This document shows positions 14,657-26,056 of a stretch of DNA of 64,000 nt, piece by piece. The translations under genes were made by a program, and so were the position numbers. The DNA is from Myrmaecium sp. VS I D KN 1. Lineage: Eukaryota > Ascomycota > Dothideomycetes > Valsariales > Valsariaceae. The stretch spans positions 2,232,001 to 2,296,000 of the forward strand of contig JADQAV010000002.1 in assembly GCA_019775845.1 (NCBI GenBank), in the 5' to 3' direction. Positions within the stretch are counted from its first letter, which is position 1, and each line of letters opens with the position of its first letter. Under the pieces are notes generated by a model, which was not told the DNA's origin, ran no database searches, and was given only the letters and a program-made list of their open reading frames with translations.

Positions 14657-17049
14657 CTACTCCACCTCCTGGCCCTCAAAGGCGGGCAGACGGGCCTGCA
14701 CATCCGCCCAGCTCTCCGTCCCGTCGACCATGGCCTTGATCGCGCCGACAATCTCATCCGCGGACGCGCGGACCTGCTTGGTCGAGTCCCTGTGCGTTTT
14801 CAGGATCAGCAAAACATTGATGGGGAAATAGGAAAAAGAAAGGGAAGAAGGGGGAGCAGTGGGTTACTACCTCTCGCGAAGGGTGACGGTGCCGTCCTTG
14901 ACGGTCTGGAAGTCGATGGTGATGCCGAAGGGCGTGCCGAGCTCGTCGTTGCGGGCGTACCGCTTGCCGATGCTGACGGAGGAGGCGTCGACGCGGTAGG
15001 AGAGGCCCTGGGCGCGGATCTTCTTGCTGATGTTCTGGGCGCTGTAGGGAAGGGAGGGTGGTGGTTAGCTGCCGGGATTTCCTTTCGTTTACAGCGGAAG
15101 ATGCGATACGTACATGGGGTCGAAGTCCGGGTTGTTGGAGAGAGGGACCACGAGAACCTTGGTGGGCGCCATGGCGGGAGGGAAGGACAAAACCTAGAAG
15201 GGTCGTAGTGTTAGCGCATGGAACATGTTGTCTCAATAATATGGGAAGGAGAACGTACACCACGAGCTTCGTCGCCGGGCCTCGTCCAGTAGTTGTGCTC
15301 GACTAGGGCGTAAAAGATCCGTCCGATACCGAAGGACGGCTCGATGACGTTGGGAGTGTACTCCCTCACGTTCTCCACCCTCGTCCTCCGCTCGATCTCG
15401 ACGAGCTCCTTGTCCAGCTCGACCTTGCCCTCGCCGACACCGGGGACATCGATGGTGATCTTGCCGCTCTCCTTCAGCTCCAGGGAGAGCTTCTCGCGGA
15501 GCTCCTGGGACAGCTCGTCGAGCGCGGTTTCGACGACCTTGGCGTCCTTCTTGAACTTGGGGCCGAGCTTCTTCTTGTTCACCTCGACCTGCCACTCCTC
15601 GATCTTCAGGGGCTCCTTGCGGGTCTCGCGCACGAGGAGCGGGGCGCCGGTCTTCTTCGCGTGCACCGTCAGGTCGTACGCGCTCCTGTCGGCGCAGCCC
15701 ACGCACTCCACCCAGCCGTAGGAGGTCAAGAGCTCCGCATCCCAGCAGTCGGCAGCGTAGTGGGCCATTTCGTTCTGCATGTGCTGCCTGAACCGAATCT
15801 TCTTCTTGTCCACACCGATCTTCTCCAAGAACAGCTGGATACGGGCGAGAAAGTAACCGAGCGTCTCGTTGTCGACGGTGCCGTCGGCGACGGCCTTGCC
15901 GATCGGGGTGGTCGCCACGTCGGTCTTGCCCGAAAGCTGAACCTCCCTGTTCAGGAGCTCCAGCTCGACATGCTTGACCTCCTCGAACCTCGGATGCTTC
16001 TTGCCGCCCTCGGGGTCGACGAAGTGCTCGATTTCAGCCATCAAGAACTCGCGGACACGGAGCAGACCGGCACGGGGCGAGATCTCGTTACGGAAAGACT
16101 TGCCGATGGACGCGGAGGCGAAAGGCATGGCGCCCTGGTTGAACTCGAGGAGCTTCTGGAAGTTGAGGAACTGACCCTGGGCCGTCTCCGGACGGAGGAA
16201 GCCGGGGAAAGCGCTGCTGGGACCAATGGTGGTGCCGAACATGAGGTTGAACGCGATTGGGGGCTCGACGACGTTGCCGGTAGTGGGGTTACGGATGTCG
16301 TACTTCTGAATGAGCGCACCGAGCTCCGCACCGTTGTAGTTGTCAATCTTGGCCAGGATCTCCTCGTACTCCTTCACGACCGCGTCGTCCAGCTTGACGG
16401 CGGTGATCTCCTTGACCTTCTTCTTCTTCTTCTTGGCATCCTCCTTCTCCTCGCCACCCTCGGCCTGCTTCTGACCGCGCGCTTCCTTGTCGCCCTTGAG
16501 CCTGGCCTCGAGGACCTCCTCGACCAAGTGGTCGGCCCGGATGTGTTCTCCGCTCTTGGGGTCCTTGCACATCCAGTCGGCGAACTTGTCGACGTGGCCA
16601 GACGTCTTCAGGACCTCGTAGGGCGTCAGCATGACCGGGTCGACCTCCAGCATCTGCTCCTCCAGGACGAAGTGCTTCCGCCATTGCTCGATGATGTTGG
16701 ACTGAAGGGCGCAGCCGGGCGGGCCGTAGTCGAACAGGCCCTTGACACCTCCGTAGATCTCGAAGGAGGGCGCATACCACATGCGGCGGCGCATGAGCGA
16801 CTCCAGCGCGGCGCGGTCGAAGGGCTCGCCGGTCTTGGTGGTCGTGCTCGTCATGTTGGGATCTTTTTTCTTGGTCTCTAGCTTGGCGCGGAACGCTCGT
16901 GGGGTGGCAGAGAACGGGCGTGAGGGGAGGAGATGGCGTTGGTTGCAGAGCCGCTGCGCGGTGACGGGTGCGAAAGAAAAAGGGCGTGAAAGGGCCTGCC
17001 TCGGAGAGAAAGTTAAGAGAGAAGCGTGGAGTCTGGAGGAGAAGCGCAT
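14657..17049 (-). CDS. GRS1: Glycyl-tRNA synthetase, cytosolic and mitochondrial forms
   Basis: Four exons: 17049-15259, 15193-15114, 15041-14871 and 14789-14657; 724 aa from the first ATG. The class II core is clear: [26 protein letters not shown], then [25 protein letters not shown] (motif 2 region), [22 protein letters not shown], and [21 protein letters not shown] (motif 3). The last exons carry the anticodon-binding domain starting at [18 protein letters not shown]. Residues 1-65 are Arg/Ser/Phe-rich without acids, a good mitochondrial presequence; a second ATG at 16854 would give a 659-aa cytosolic form. The 17049 ATG has T at -3 (weak), whereas the 16854 ATG has A at -3 (strong), which suits leaky scanning. 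A Lys/Glu-rich insertion (about residues 190-215) lies in a known variable loop. One gene serving both compartments is known in yeast GRS1. Confidence 0.93.
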
Positions 17050-17562
17050 ACAGAAGTCAATGGCGGGGAGGAATGGAGGGGAGGCTAGTTGGGCTTCTCG
17101 ACGGTTTTGGCGCAAAAGTGCAGGATGACTCCCCGGCAAAATCCATCACCGCCTTTCCTCCACTCCAGTCGCCCAGCATGGCGGGGTTGGCTTCTCCGGC
17201 AGCCTTGTTTACTATCCTCCAGAACAACTGATCAAGAGGGCATCTCGACGTCTTTTGCACGGGATGATGATGTTGTAGATTTGATTCTAATGGACTGATC
17301 TGTATTGCAATGCAGGATCAATCAGCGCTTCTAGGGTATATAAAGCTTCTTCGCGAGCCGCCAGCCTGCATCATCTGCCATCAGCCTCGAGACAAGTATG
17401 CCAACTGGATCTTTTTTAGTCCACCACAGTCAGTATCGAGTGAGGCCTTGAAGGCATACCGTTGCTACTCATGGTGCCGCGGAATGGAGCACACCAGAGC
17501 GTAGCCTCGAAAGTGAATATCCTCCATCTCCCAAGATGAACGCCACAAGGATGATTATCCCT
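17050..17562. other. Intergenic: GRS1 promoter and HIT gene 3' flank
   Basis: Both neighbours are on the minus strand. A TATATAAA stretch at 17337-17344 reads as TATATA on the minus strand about 290 nt before the first GRS1 ATG, a possible core promoter. No other gene is seen. Confidence 0.4.
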
Positions 17563-18230
17563 TCAATCGATTTCCTTCTCCATCTCCGCCCTCAACCACT
17601 CCGCCTCCTTCCTCATCTCCTCATCACTCCTCGGCTTGCGGTCCTCATCCGCATCCACCGCCGGAAACCTGCCACGTCTCGTCGGCGTAGCCGTCCCTGC
17701 GCCCTCGCCCCCCTCACCCGCCCCCGCAGCCCTCGCCTTCTCCCGACCACGCAAATGCGCGCCCACATCGCCCTCCTCCCCCTCAAGCATCTCATAGATC
17801 TTATCGCCGCCGCCGCGGTGGTCCAGGTCGCCGGCGTGGCGGGGGATGACGTGCGCGTGCACGTGCGGCACGCTCTGGCCCGCGTCCGCGCCGTCCTGGA
17901 TCGCGATGTTGAGCGCGCTCGCCGCGAACACCCGCTCGATCATCCGCGACACCCGCTGCACCGTCAGGAAGAGGTCGCTCACCTCGGCCGGCGTGAGGTC
18001 GTGCACCCGCGGCACCGCCCGGAGCGGCGACACCAGCACGTGGCCCGGCAGGAGCGGCTTTAGGTTCACGAGCGCGTAGGAGAGCGAGGTTTGGTAGAAG
18101 ACCTGGCAGTGATGGTGACAGCGGTTAGCGATGGGAGTGGAATTTTGGGGGTGTTCAATCGGGTTCGCCGTACCTGCGAGGTCACCAGGAAATTCCCGAA
18201 ATGGATCGGCTTCGGTATCGACGGGGGCAT
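17563..18230 (-). CDS. HNT2: HIT-family Ap3A hydrolase (FHIT/Hnt2-like)
   Basis: Two exons (18230-18174 and 18102-17563, phase 0) give 198 aa. Fhit-type enzymes cleave diadenosine triphosphate to AMP and ADP. The HIT motif appears as SVPHVHAHVIPR with the catalytic His triad. It is preceded by SLSYALVNLKPLLPGHVLVSP and the NIAIQDGADAGQ helix, both typical of Fhit rather than of Hint nucleotide hydrolases. The first exon encodes MPPSIPKPIHFGNFLV, where the HFG motif begins the fold. After the HIT motif come a Gly/Glu/Arg-rich linker (about residues 120-165) and a charged C-terminal helix, as in fungal homologues. The start at 18230 is the first ATG in the rebuilt frame. Confidence 0.9.
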
Positions 18231-18873
18231 CCTGATGTTGAGGTGTGAGGCGAATTGGTAGGTGTCGCAGTGAGTTATGTGAGCAGCTCGAGGCTTTACA
18301 AACAGAGATGGGAGCTAAATAACGAGGGAGCATTGTCATCATGTTCGGTTGCGTCAGTGACGATTCATGCCTTGACGCCTCAGGCATGATGGCTCCGCGG
18401 ACAAGGCTGATATTTGTGGTTCTGCCCTGATGAAGTATCGGATGATAGCCCGGAGGGCATCGAGAACACCATAATCCCGGGTAACATATAAGTATAACTA
18501 GTAAGGCCAAGCTTGAACACCGCCGAAGAGAGCTCTCTCTATCAGGTGGTCAGCTGGCCCGGAGGGGGTGAGCCTGTGGAATATTACCACACCCGGGTTT
18601 CAGAAGCGCGTTTGGTGTCACCGACGCGCGCATCACGGTGCTTTTTACAGTAGGTATGACCCGTTGCATTGGCTTGTCCGCCCCGGGCGGAAGCGACATC
18701 TTTTCTACCTCCCTCCTTCACCGTCCTCACGCACGACCGTCCGTTCTCTCTGCCATTCTCCACAGCGGTTCCCCACAGCGATTGAGGTTCTCCACGGCCT
18801 GTTCCGCTATCGTGTTATATACTATCACCGTTCTGCGCTATCGTCCTACTGCTGCCTCCTTCATTGCCTTTCC
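18231..18873. other. Divergent intergenic region, HIT hydrolase / kinase-like gene
   Basis: 643 bp between divergent starts, a possible bidirectional promoter. It includes an inverted-repeat motif at 18365-18389 that recurs elsewhere in the window (listed separately). No gene is seen. Confidence 0.45.
18365..18389. repeat. Short palindrome of the TCATGCCT...AGGCATGA family
   Basis: Eight-base arms TCATGCCT (18365-18372) and AGGCATGA (18382-18389) are perfectly complementary around a 9-nt spacer TGACGCCTC. A close relative lies at 63935-63958, and related cores lie at 27896-27910, about 24196 and about 11208. Confidence 0.5.
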
Positions 18874-19810
18874 ATGGATGAACGACTTCCCTCACCCCCG
18901 GCGGACTCGTCGGATCCATGGGAGGGTGTAGAGACAAACTACGTGCCATACTGGCGTGGCGAGATCATCGGCTTCGGTGTTTCGGGTTTCGTGGAATTGC
19001 TCCCTCCCGATAAGGTGCGCAAGTTTGCTCACTTAGGATCTGGCAGAGAAGAGTCGTTACGTGATCTCGACACCGAGGTCCGCATTTATCGTCACCTCGG
19101 GAAGCACCCACGCTTGGTGGACATGATTGAATATGACCAAGAGCTTGGAATTACATTGGAGTACATGGTGAATGGCAACCTGAAAGAATATCTGCAGGAA
19201 CATGGCAACGCGATTTCTGAGATGCAGCGCTGGAAATGGGCCGTCCAAGCGGCAGAAGCAGTCCAGCTTCTTCACTCTCACGGCGTCATTCACAGCGATC
19301 TGAAGCCAAGCAACTTCCTTCTTGATTCTGAACTTGAGCTTAAGATTGCCGACTTCAGTGGATCTACTCTGAATGGCTCCGGAGCATCCGCGTCGGAGAG
19401 CACGCGTTTCTATCTGGTTCGTGACTGGCGCCAACTTCCCACCGTTGAAACGGACCTCTTTGCACTCGGTTCAACCATTTACGCAATAATGACCGGCAAG
19501 GAGCCGTACGAAGAGGTCGAGAGCTCCGAGGTTGTGCGACTGTACGAAGCCAAAGATTTCCCAGATACGAGCCTGGTTCCTTTTGGAAGATGCATCCGGC
19601 TGTGCTGGCTCGGAGAGATCAAAACAGCTGAAGAGCTGACCGAGATGTTACGCAAGACGAGACCAAAGAGTAAGATTTGAGAGGGTTCGGAGGACGTGAG
19701 CTTGAACTGACGGTTTTCCAATTCCAGAGCAGATTCAACTGTCGAGACTCCTAAGTCTAGGAGTGACCCTACTTGTTATTGTGGGTTGGGCATTTGTGTC
19801 TCTTTGTTGA
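18874..19810 (+). CDS. Small protein kinase-like protein with probable C-terminal membrane anchor
   Basis: Two exons are proposed: 18874-19669 and 19728-19810, giving 292 aa. The kinase fold is visible: IIGFGVSGFVELL as glycine loop (residues 31-43), an alpha-C Glu near LDTEVRIYRHL, GVIHSDLKPSNFLL with catalytic D142 and K144 (HSD in place of HRD), and IADFSGS (160-162, DFS in place of DFG). A clear beta-3 VAIK lysine is not obvious, so activity is uncertain. The C-lobe ends with the fungal-type LCWLGEIKTAEELTEMLRK. Without splicing the frame stops at 19680. A canonical intron (GTAAGA donor, CTGAC branch, TTCCAG acceptor) overlaps that stop and opens a tail with the hydrophobic stretch SLGVTLLVIVGWAFVSLC. 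Many Pezizomycotina carry small kinase-like genes of this type with unknown function. Confidence 0.75.
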
Positions 19811-20738
19811 TTGCGCCAGGTGCGCTTCCGTTGAATTCTTGCAATTAACACCGGTCGACCTGGCCTTCTGGCAAGGAACGAAATTCCGCTCTATCCTGTC
19901 ACAGACTGTCGGGCAACCGTGATAGTGTGTGCGAGAAACCACCCATTTGCACATCCTGTAGGCATGAGCCATCATGCTGTCCAATGGAGTAGAGGCCTAC
20001 CTGTATTTGTTATGGTTCCTGGACTTGGAGCTGTATCCCAAAATTGACCGAACTTTGAGCGGCGTGAGAAGATAGGGACGAGGGATTACTTTCCCCGGGA
20101 GCAAAAGAGGGTAGCGGCTTTATACTCATAAACAAGGTAGTATCACAGCTCGTTGTCCACTCACTTCCTGTCAGAACCCACCTACTCAAGAAGCTGTAAC
20201 CCCGCTCCTTTCGAAGTGGTGCATGCTGTACGCTTGGAGTCTCAAACGAATTGCAGCTCCCCTCATACCGCACCAAGTGGTCACAGACATCTGACTGGAT
20301 GGCTCATCCGGCGAAGTAACCCTCCGAATCATGGTTATAGGTAGTAAGAGAAGCCTGATTGAATAGCTGGCCGTTCAATGTACGCAAACGGCCAGCATGA
20401 GAGAACGCCCCCCTCAAAGTCCTAAGAAGAATGCCTGAGGATAGGGAAGAGTGAGTGAGCGAAGAAGTGAGTGAGAGGAAGTGGAGTGAGGAAGTGAGTG
20501 AATGACGCCACACCATCCCGAAGGAGAAGCTCAGGTGGGGTGCCCAGTGCTCTCACCTCGGTGCCCAGTTGTGCCCCACCACAAAAAGGGCAGAAGACCC
20601 CGCCTTTTCCTCCGGGATCCAGCCAAGTCCCCTCATTCCTCAACAACGTAAGCAAATCCCCCAACGACCAAAAGCTCTTTCTTCTCTCCCCCTCGTCTTA
20701 CACAAGAAACCAAACGAAACCAGAACAACACCACAAAT
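19811..20738. other. Intergenic, kinase-like gene to ACBP
   Basis: 928 bp with tandem GTGAGTGAG-type purine repeats at 20448-20500 and a CT-rich segment before the ACBP start. An ATGCCTGAGG core at 20431-20440 belongs to the palindrome family noted elsewhere. No gene is recognised. Confidence 0.4.
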
Positions 20739-21299
20739 ATGGTCTCCGCCGAGTTCGAGAAGATCTTCAACGAGATCAAGACGCCCGGCTACTTCGGCTC
20801 CAACCCCAGCAACGACGAGCTTCTTGACGTGAGCTCCCCTCCTCCCCTATTCCCTTTCGTCCCATCACAGCTCAGGTGGTGGCGATGGTGATAGCCCAGC
20901 AGAGAGAGCAAGCCGAGAGATGTGCTTCCAAGTCACAAACAGTAGCAACTAACCCGTCTCCATCCAGCTCTACGCCTACAACAAGATCGCCCGCGGCGAC
21001 GACATCAAGAAGGCCGAGAAGCCCGGCATGTTCGACCTGTCGGTACGTCAGACCTCCTTTTCTTTTCCACCTCCTCGTCAGCCCACAACACCATACCATC
21101 CTTCCCGGCCCCCTTAGAAGAAGCTCTCAACGAAAAGGAAAAGGAAAGCATGTGGGCTAACCTCACACCCAAAAAATAGGGCAAGGCCCGCCGTAAGCGC
21201 TGGGAAGAGCGCCTCGCCGACGGCCTCACCCCCGAGCAGGCCGAGCAGAAGTACATCGAGCTCGCCGCCCAGCTCCGCGAGAAGTACCCGCCCAAGTAA
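20739..21299 (+). CDS. ACB1: Acyl-CoA-binding protein
   Basis: Three exons (20739-20828, 20968-21042, 21180-21299), all phase 0, give 94 aa, normal for stand-alone ACBPs. ACBP binds long-chain acyl-CoA in the cytosol and buffers its supply to lipid synthesis. Seen: FEKIFNEIKTPGYF helix 1, SNDELLDLYAYNKIARGDD (the LY..YK.A..GD signature spanning intron 1), KPGMFDLSGKARRKRWEERL (the PGMFDLKGKAKWxAW counterpart) and the final helix EYIELAAQLREKYP-like segment. A GTCTCC after the ATG and an A at -3 support the start. Both introns have GTGAGC/GTACGT donors. Confidence 0.95.
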
Positions 21300-21693
21300 G
21301 GTCGCAGCACGTTGAGGAGTGCGGCGCGCGAGACGAGGGGTGGAATGACCAGAAAGCGTTGGATTTTGGAACCGGGGGATGGAACCCCGGGAAAGCGAAT
21401 GCTTTCGCATGCCAGATTGAGCAGCAGCAGAAGTGGGATAATGACCCGATCTATGTCCGTATCTGTGTGTGTGCGTGCTGGAATAACTCCCTTGTGTTCA
21501 GAGGAACATGCGGAGAAATATACTGCTTGAGGAAATAACGAATTTCGTTGACCGCATCATTTCACTTCTTGCTCCCAGACGTAAATCCATGATCGAAGTC
21601 CTTGGTGGTGATATGCAAATGCATTGCTCAAACATCTGCCTCCCACTTCTTCCGTCCCGCCTCCGTCAACCCGGATGCAGCCAACCCACTCAC
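21300..21693. other. Convergent intergenic region, ACBP / TDP1
   Basis: About 390 bp of 3' flank for both genes. Nothing else is seen. Confidence 0.5.
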
Positions 21694-23893
21694 TCAATAG
21701 CCCGTCCACACTTGGCCCTTCCAGTCCGGCTCGTCGTAAGCCATAGTCGCGCACCACGGCTGCTCCCCCGGACCGTACGGCACGAGCGGCACATCGTACG
21801 GCATCCGGAACCCAACCCGGATCTCCTTCCTTCGTCGATGTTGTCCCGCACCTGTCCTCTCCTCCCCGCCACCCTCCTCCTCCCCCTCCTCCTTCGCAGC
21901 AACAGAGGTACGAACAACCTCATCCGGCTCATCCCGACCAAACACCGGTACCATCCTGACCATCACCTCCTCCTGCCCTTGCTTCTGCTCCGAGCGGAAC
22001 AACTCCGGCCAAACCAGGACACCCACCTCCCAGCTACAGATCCGGACGGTCCGAGCGCCGTCGCCGCGGCCCGGCAGCGCGCCCCAGGCCTGCGTCGACA
22101 GGTTCGCGGAGGTGAGCAGGGCCCAGTCGATGTCCGGCGGCTCCGGCTCGTCTTCCGGCTTTCTGCCGCCGCCGTTACCACCACTACCGATGTCCCCTCG
22201 ATACCGGATGTACGTCTTAATGTGCGGGGCGGCGGCGGCGCGGCCCGCGCGTGTTCGGTCGTCGGCCGCCGGGTCGTGCGGGCCTTCTCTCATCCTACTT
22301 TTCCCGCCACCATCCCAATGCCGCAGCAGCGGACGCAGGTAGTTGAGCTGCTTCTGCTGCGCGGGCCTCTGCAGCTTGAGGTGCACGCTCGCGCCGGAGG
22401 CGTAGCCGTCCAGGCTGTTCCGGATCGTGCGCGCGGAGGGGAAGATGAGGTGAGGGGTGGGGGTGGAAGGAGCACATGAAGGAGAAGGAGAGGAGGCGGA
22501 AGAAGTCGTCGCCAGCACGCCGAGAAAGTGCCGCAGCCACGCGTCCGTCGCGCCGAGGGTGGCGATGGAGGAGACCTGCATGGCGACGCTGGCGGCGGGT
22601 GAGGGTTGGATGGGGATCTGGCTGAGGACCTGGCGCAGGCCGAGCCAGCCCCAGCGGGTGTGGGCGGGGGATGGGGGACCGTCGATGGCTTGGCGGCCGG
22701 GCGTGCTGGCGATGAAGGCGCCGCGGACGGCGGAGAAGTCGTAGGCTTTGAGTTGTCGGACGAGCGGCTTGAGGCGGCTGCCGTACGCGCGGAGGTAGCG
22801 TAGCAGGTCGACTTTGAAGCGGGGACCGCTGCCGATGGGGTGGGCTGGCTCGCTGCGGCGGTTGCTATGGGGCGCGCTGGACGAGGGAGGAGGAGAAGGC
22901 TGCTGGCTCGCTGAGGTCGCGGCTGCTGCGGCAGTATTCGGCGGCGCGGAGGATGGAAGCGTCGGTTGGCGGAGCAGCGGGAGCAACGGGGACCGCCAGA
23001 TCCCCTGGGTCATGCTCGTCCAGTCCCGCTCAATCATGTTGGCGGTGTGGATGACCACCTGGGCGGTGTCGTCGTGCCGGAGCAGGACCATCATCTTGGA
23101 GTGGTGGGTACCGAACGGCTCGGGCATGTACGCCCGGATCAGCTCGACGTTCGGATATGCTTTCGCATCGTTCTGCGGATAAAATCAGGCATACAGTCAG
23201 TCAGCAGCGGGACCACGCTACTACTCTGAACGTACCTCAAGCTCAACACGATGAGGATCCTCCTTTCTCCACGAGCCATGCACAATCTTAACCCGCACCA
23301 GGCCCCTCACATCCGGATCCAACGCCGAGCTAGACACGCTTTTCATCAGCTGCATACTCACACCCACTCCAACGTGAACAGCACCCGGCAGTCCACCAGG
23401 CCTGATAGGAAAGAAAGAGAGGATTCTACACGTACACCACGAACCCGACGTCGAAGAGGTAGTTGAACTGCCAGCACTCCCGGATCAGCGGGTCCCCCAG
23501 CACGTCCCGCACCCCGACCGCGCCTCGGTTCCAGCGCGCGGGCAGGTTCCGCACCCGCGTCAGCTGGATCGGAGAGGGTATCGCTGTTACGGAAGGTCTT
23601 GATGTAGCATCACCGTCGCCATCGCCATCACCCGCACGATTTCGCGCGCCAGCAGGAGCAGCAGCAGAAGCGGCGCCGGCGCCTTTCCCACCAACCCGCA
23701 CCGGCGGACTGATCCCCCGAACCAACGATCGAAGTGGCGACGCCAACGACGACGATGTCACCGATAGATGCGTTTCCGTTCCCGTCACCTCCTTCTCCCG
23801 CTCCTGGCCCCGCTTCACCGTCTCGCCATTCGCCGCCAGAGGATGAGAGCTGACCTTCCGCCGCTTCAACGGCGGTTCGGATGCGGGTGACAT
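21694..23893 (-). CDS. TDP1: Tyrosyl-DNA phosphodiesterase 1
   Basis: Three exons (23893-23438, 23349-23236, 23172-21694) give 682 aa. Tdp1 removes covalent topoisomerase I peptides and other 3' adducts from DNA in the nucleus. Both catalytic motifs of the phospholipase D superfamily are visible: THHSKMMVLL (H214, K216) and APHIKTYIRY (H507, K509), the latter followed by WALLTSANLSTQAWGAL. The N-terminal 110 residues are disordered, with a basic PPLKRRKVSSHP stretch resembling a nuclear signal. A Pro/Ser/Ala-rich insertion of about 45 residues follows GIWRSPLLPLL, and another sits before the second motif; both lie where fungal Tdp1 proteins vary. The exon 1 end (GTG|GTGTAC) is the least certain junction. 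Confidence 0.88.
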
Positions 23894-24557
23894 CGTTTCA
23901 CGAAAGGGCGCGGCGCGGCGTGACGCAACGCGACACGACGATCCGATTTTTGATCCGTTCAGCTCTTTCTATTTCCCTCTTTTCTTTCCTTCTGATGTGT
24001 TCACGGAATTCCTATGGCGTTCGGTATGCTGGGCGTGGATTCGTTCGTGAGCAAACAATGGAACGAGCGACGTGCGAGGCCATCCATTGAGGTGAAGTTG
24101 GAGTCGGCTTATACCGTTTTGGGGGAAGAGCGGAGGTTCGCTTGATGATTTTAGCCTGCACGCTAGGGCAGGGCAGCCGAAAGGCTGAAAGAAACCCTCA
24201 GGCATCAATGTGGCAACGAACAAAACGGACAAATCACACGGAGCAAGGCTGCCGGACATTCTGGTCACTTGGTATGCTGCATACCAAGTGAGCATACCGT
24301 ATGCAACGATGGTAGGAGAGAGTTCAAGCAAAAAATATGGCTTTCGCCTTATTTAACTATCGTGTGTTTAGGTACTGCCACGATCATGGCGAAAAAAAAA
24401 AAAGGTTGGATGGAGCACTACTCCCCAGGACATGGAATGAAAGACCGTAAAATGAAAACCTGATGAATCTTTTGATGAAAAACCAATAGAAACGCCATTT
24501 CGTCTACCGTCCCATGCGCTAAATCAAGAAATGAACTCGTCGACATCGTGCGCCCGT
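23894..24557. other. Intergenic, TDP1 promoter side and OLE1 3' flank
   Basis: 664 bp. It contains a perfect 25-bp palindrome at 24266-24290 (listed separately), a CCTCAGGCATCA core at about 24196, and an A-run at 24391-24402. No gene is seen. Confidence 0.45.
24266..24290. repeat. Perfect 12-bp inverted repeat with one central base
   Basis: CACTTGGTATGC (24266-24277), a central T, and GCATACCAAGTG (24279-24290) are exact complements. It lies about 375 nt upstream of the TDP1 start, which fits a binding site for a dimeric regulator, or it is an insertion footprint. Confidence 0.6.
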
Positions 24558-26056
24558 CTACGCAGCACCAGCAACGTCAATCGGCTGCTGGATCTTGGTG
24601 ACCTGTTGACCAGCGCGAATGATCTTGTTGCCGGCATCGTCCTTGACGTACTGGACGTCCTTGTTCTCACGCTGGGCACGCTTCCAGATCTCAACCTCGC
24701 AGCCACCGCGGATCACACCGACACGCATGGTGGAGAGCAAGTTGTGAGCGGCGTTGCTGTGGAAGTAGACACCACCGTTGAACATGGCGGTGGCATCCTT
24801 GCCAAGACCACTCCTGATCAAAGCCTTGCCACCGGGGTGCTCGTTGATGAAGTCGGTCACATCGTGCACGACACCAGCGACGGCAATGAGACCACGGCCG
24901 TTCTTGACCTGCTCGACGTAGTCATCCCACTCCATCACGGGCAGTTGGTCAAGAGGAACACCCCAGTCAAGAGTGGCGCGCTTCTGGTCAAGCTTCTTCT
25001 GGAGCTGCTGAACACGACCCTTTTCAATTTCGTTGGCGCGGAACTGCTTCAGGTCGTGGGCCAAGCCAAGCTGCTTCCACGTCCAGATGCACCACTTGGT
25101 GGGGTCGTATTGCCACCATTCGATGGCGTTACGGTAGTCGGAGGGGAACTCGTGGTGGAAGTTGTGGTATCCTTCGCCGAGCGTGACAAGAGCGGTGATG
25201 ACTGAAAAAAATGTTAGCAACTATTCAATCGGATCTCGCAAGTGTGATACATACCGTGATCCCTCGGGCTGTTACGGTCGTCAAAGGGCTGTTCGCCGAG
25301 CCAGTGGGCAAGAGAGTTGACGCAGAAGGTGGCCTGCTGGACGAAGAAGATCCTGAGGATGCCGGCGTAGATGAAGCCACCCCACCAGTCGCCCCAGCCC
25401 AGACCAGCGACGAGGGTCGGGAATATGAGACCCATGAAGATGACGACCTTGAGGTAGTGGCGGTGCTGGAAGACGACAACGGGGTCCTCGTTCAAGTCGC
25501 TGATGTCGGTACGACCGATCCTCTTGGGGTTCTGCTTCATGACCATCCAGCCGATGTGAGAGTACATGAGACCCTTGCGGACGCTGTAGGGATCCTTGGT
25601 GGTGTCGGTGTAGCGGTGGTGAGCGCGGTGGTCACGGGACCACCATCGGATGGAGCCCTCCACGGCACCGCCACCGACCGCGGCGAGCCAGATCTGCAGG
25701 GGAAGGCTGGCGGAGTAACTCTTGTGAGCCCAGAGACGGTGGTAACCCGCAGTGATTCCGAGACCGGTCCAGAAGTAGTACATGATCGCCCAGAGGCAGG
25801 TCTTCAGACGCAGAGGAGTCCAGAAGGCGGTGATAAGGCCAGCCACGGGCACACCGATGATGAGGGTGACGTTCAGCCAGTTGACATGCTTCCACCAGTT
25901 GTGCTTGGTGATGGGAGTGTCGGTGATGTGAGGCTTCTTCGGGTCATACTTGGGGTTGCGGTTCGGCTCGGAAGTGGAAGCCTGGGCGGAAGGCTGAGAG
26001 CTCAGGAACTGAGGGTCGACGGCCATTTCGCCGGCAGTGGGCTGGTGAGACGGCAT
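24558..26056 (-). CDS. OLE1: Acyl-CoA delta-9 desaturase with fused cytochrome b5 domain
   Basis: Two exons (26056-25255 and 25201-24558, phase 1) give 481 aa. The enzyme inserts the first double bond in palmitoyl- and stearoyl-CoA at the ER membrane. All three di-iron histidine boxes are present: HRLWAH (106-111), HRAHH (143-147) and HNFHH (280-284), with hydrophobic helices between. The C-terminal cytochrome b5 domain has its haem motif at INEHPGGK (H389), so electrons reach the active site without a separate b5, as in yeast Ole1. The N-terminal 50 residues are polar and disordered. The intron falls exactly before [17 protein letters not shown]. The long upstream spacing to the next gene leaves room for the fatty-acid-responsive control known for OLE1, but I saw no specific site. 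Confidence 0.96.

Noticed and set aside
15661-16881. 406-codon open frame antisense to glycyl-tRNA synthetase
   Set aside because: Shadow frame; Leu/Val/Glu-rich with no recognisable fold.
17050-17139. Upstream extension of glycyl-tRNA synthetase by 30 codons
   Set aside because: The frame is open but begins at TTG; the first ATG is at 17049 and already starts a presequence-like region.
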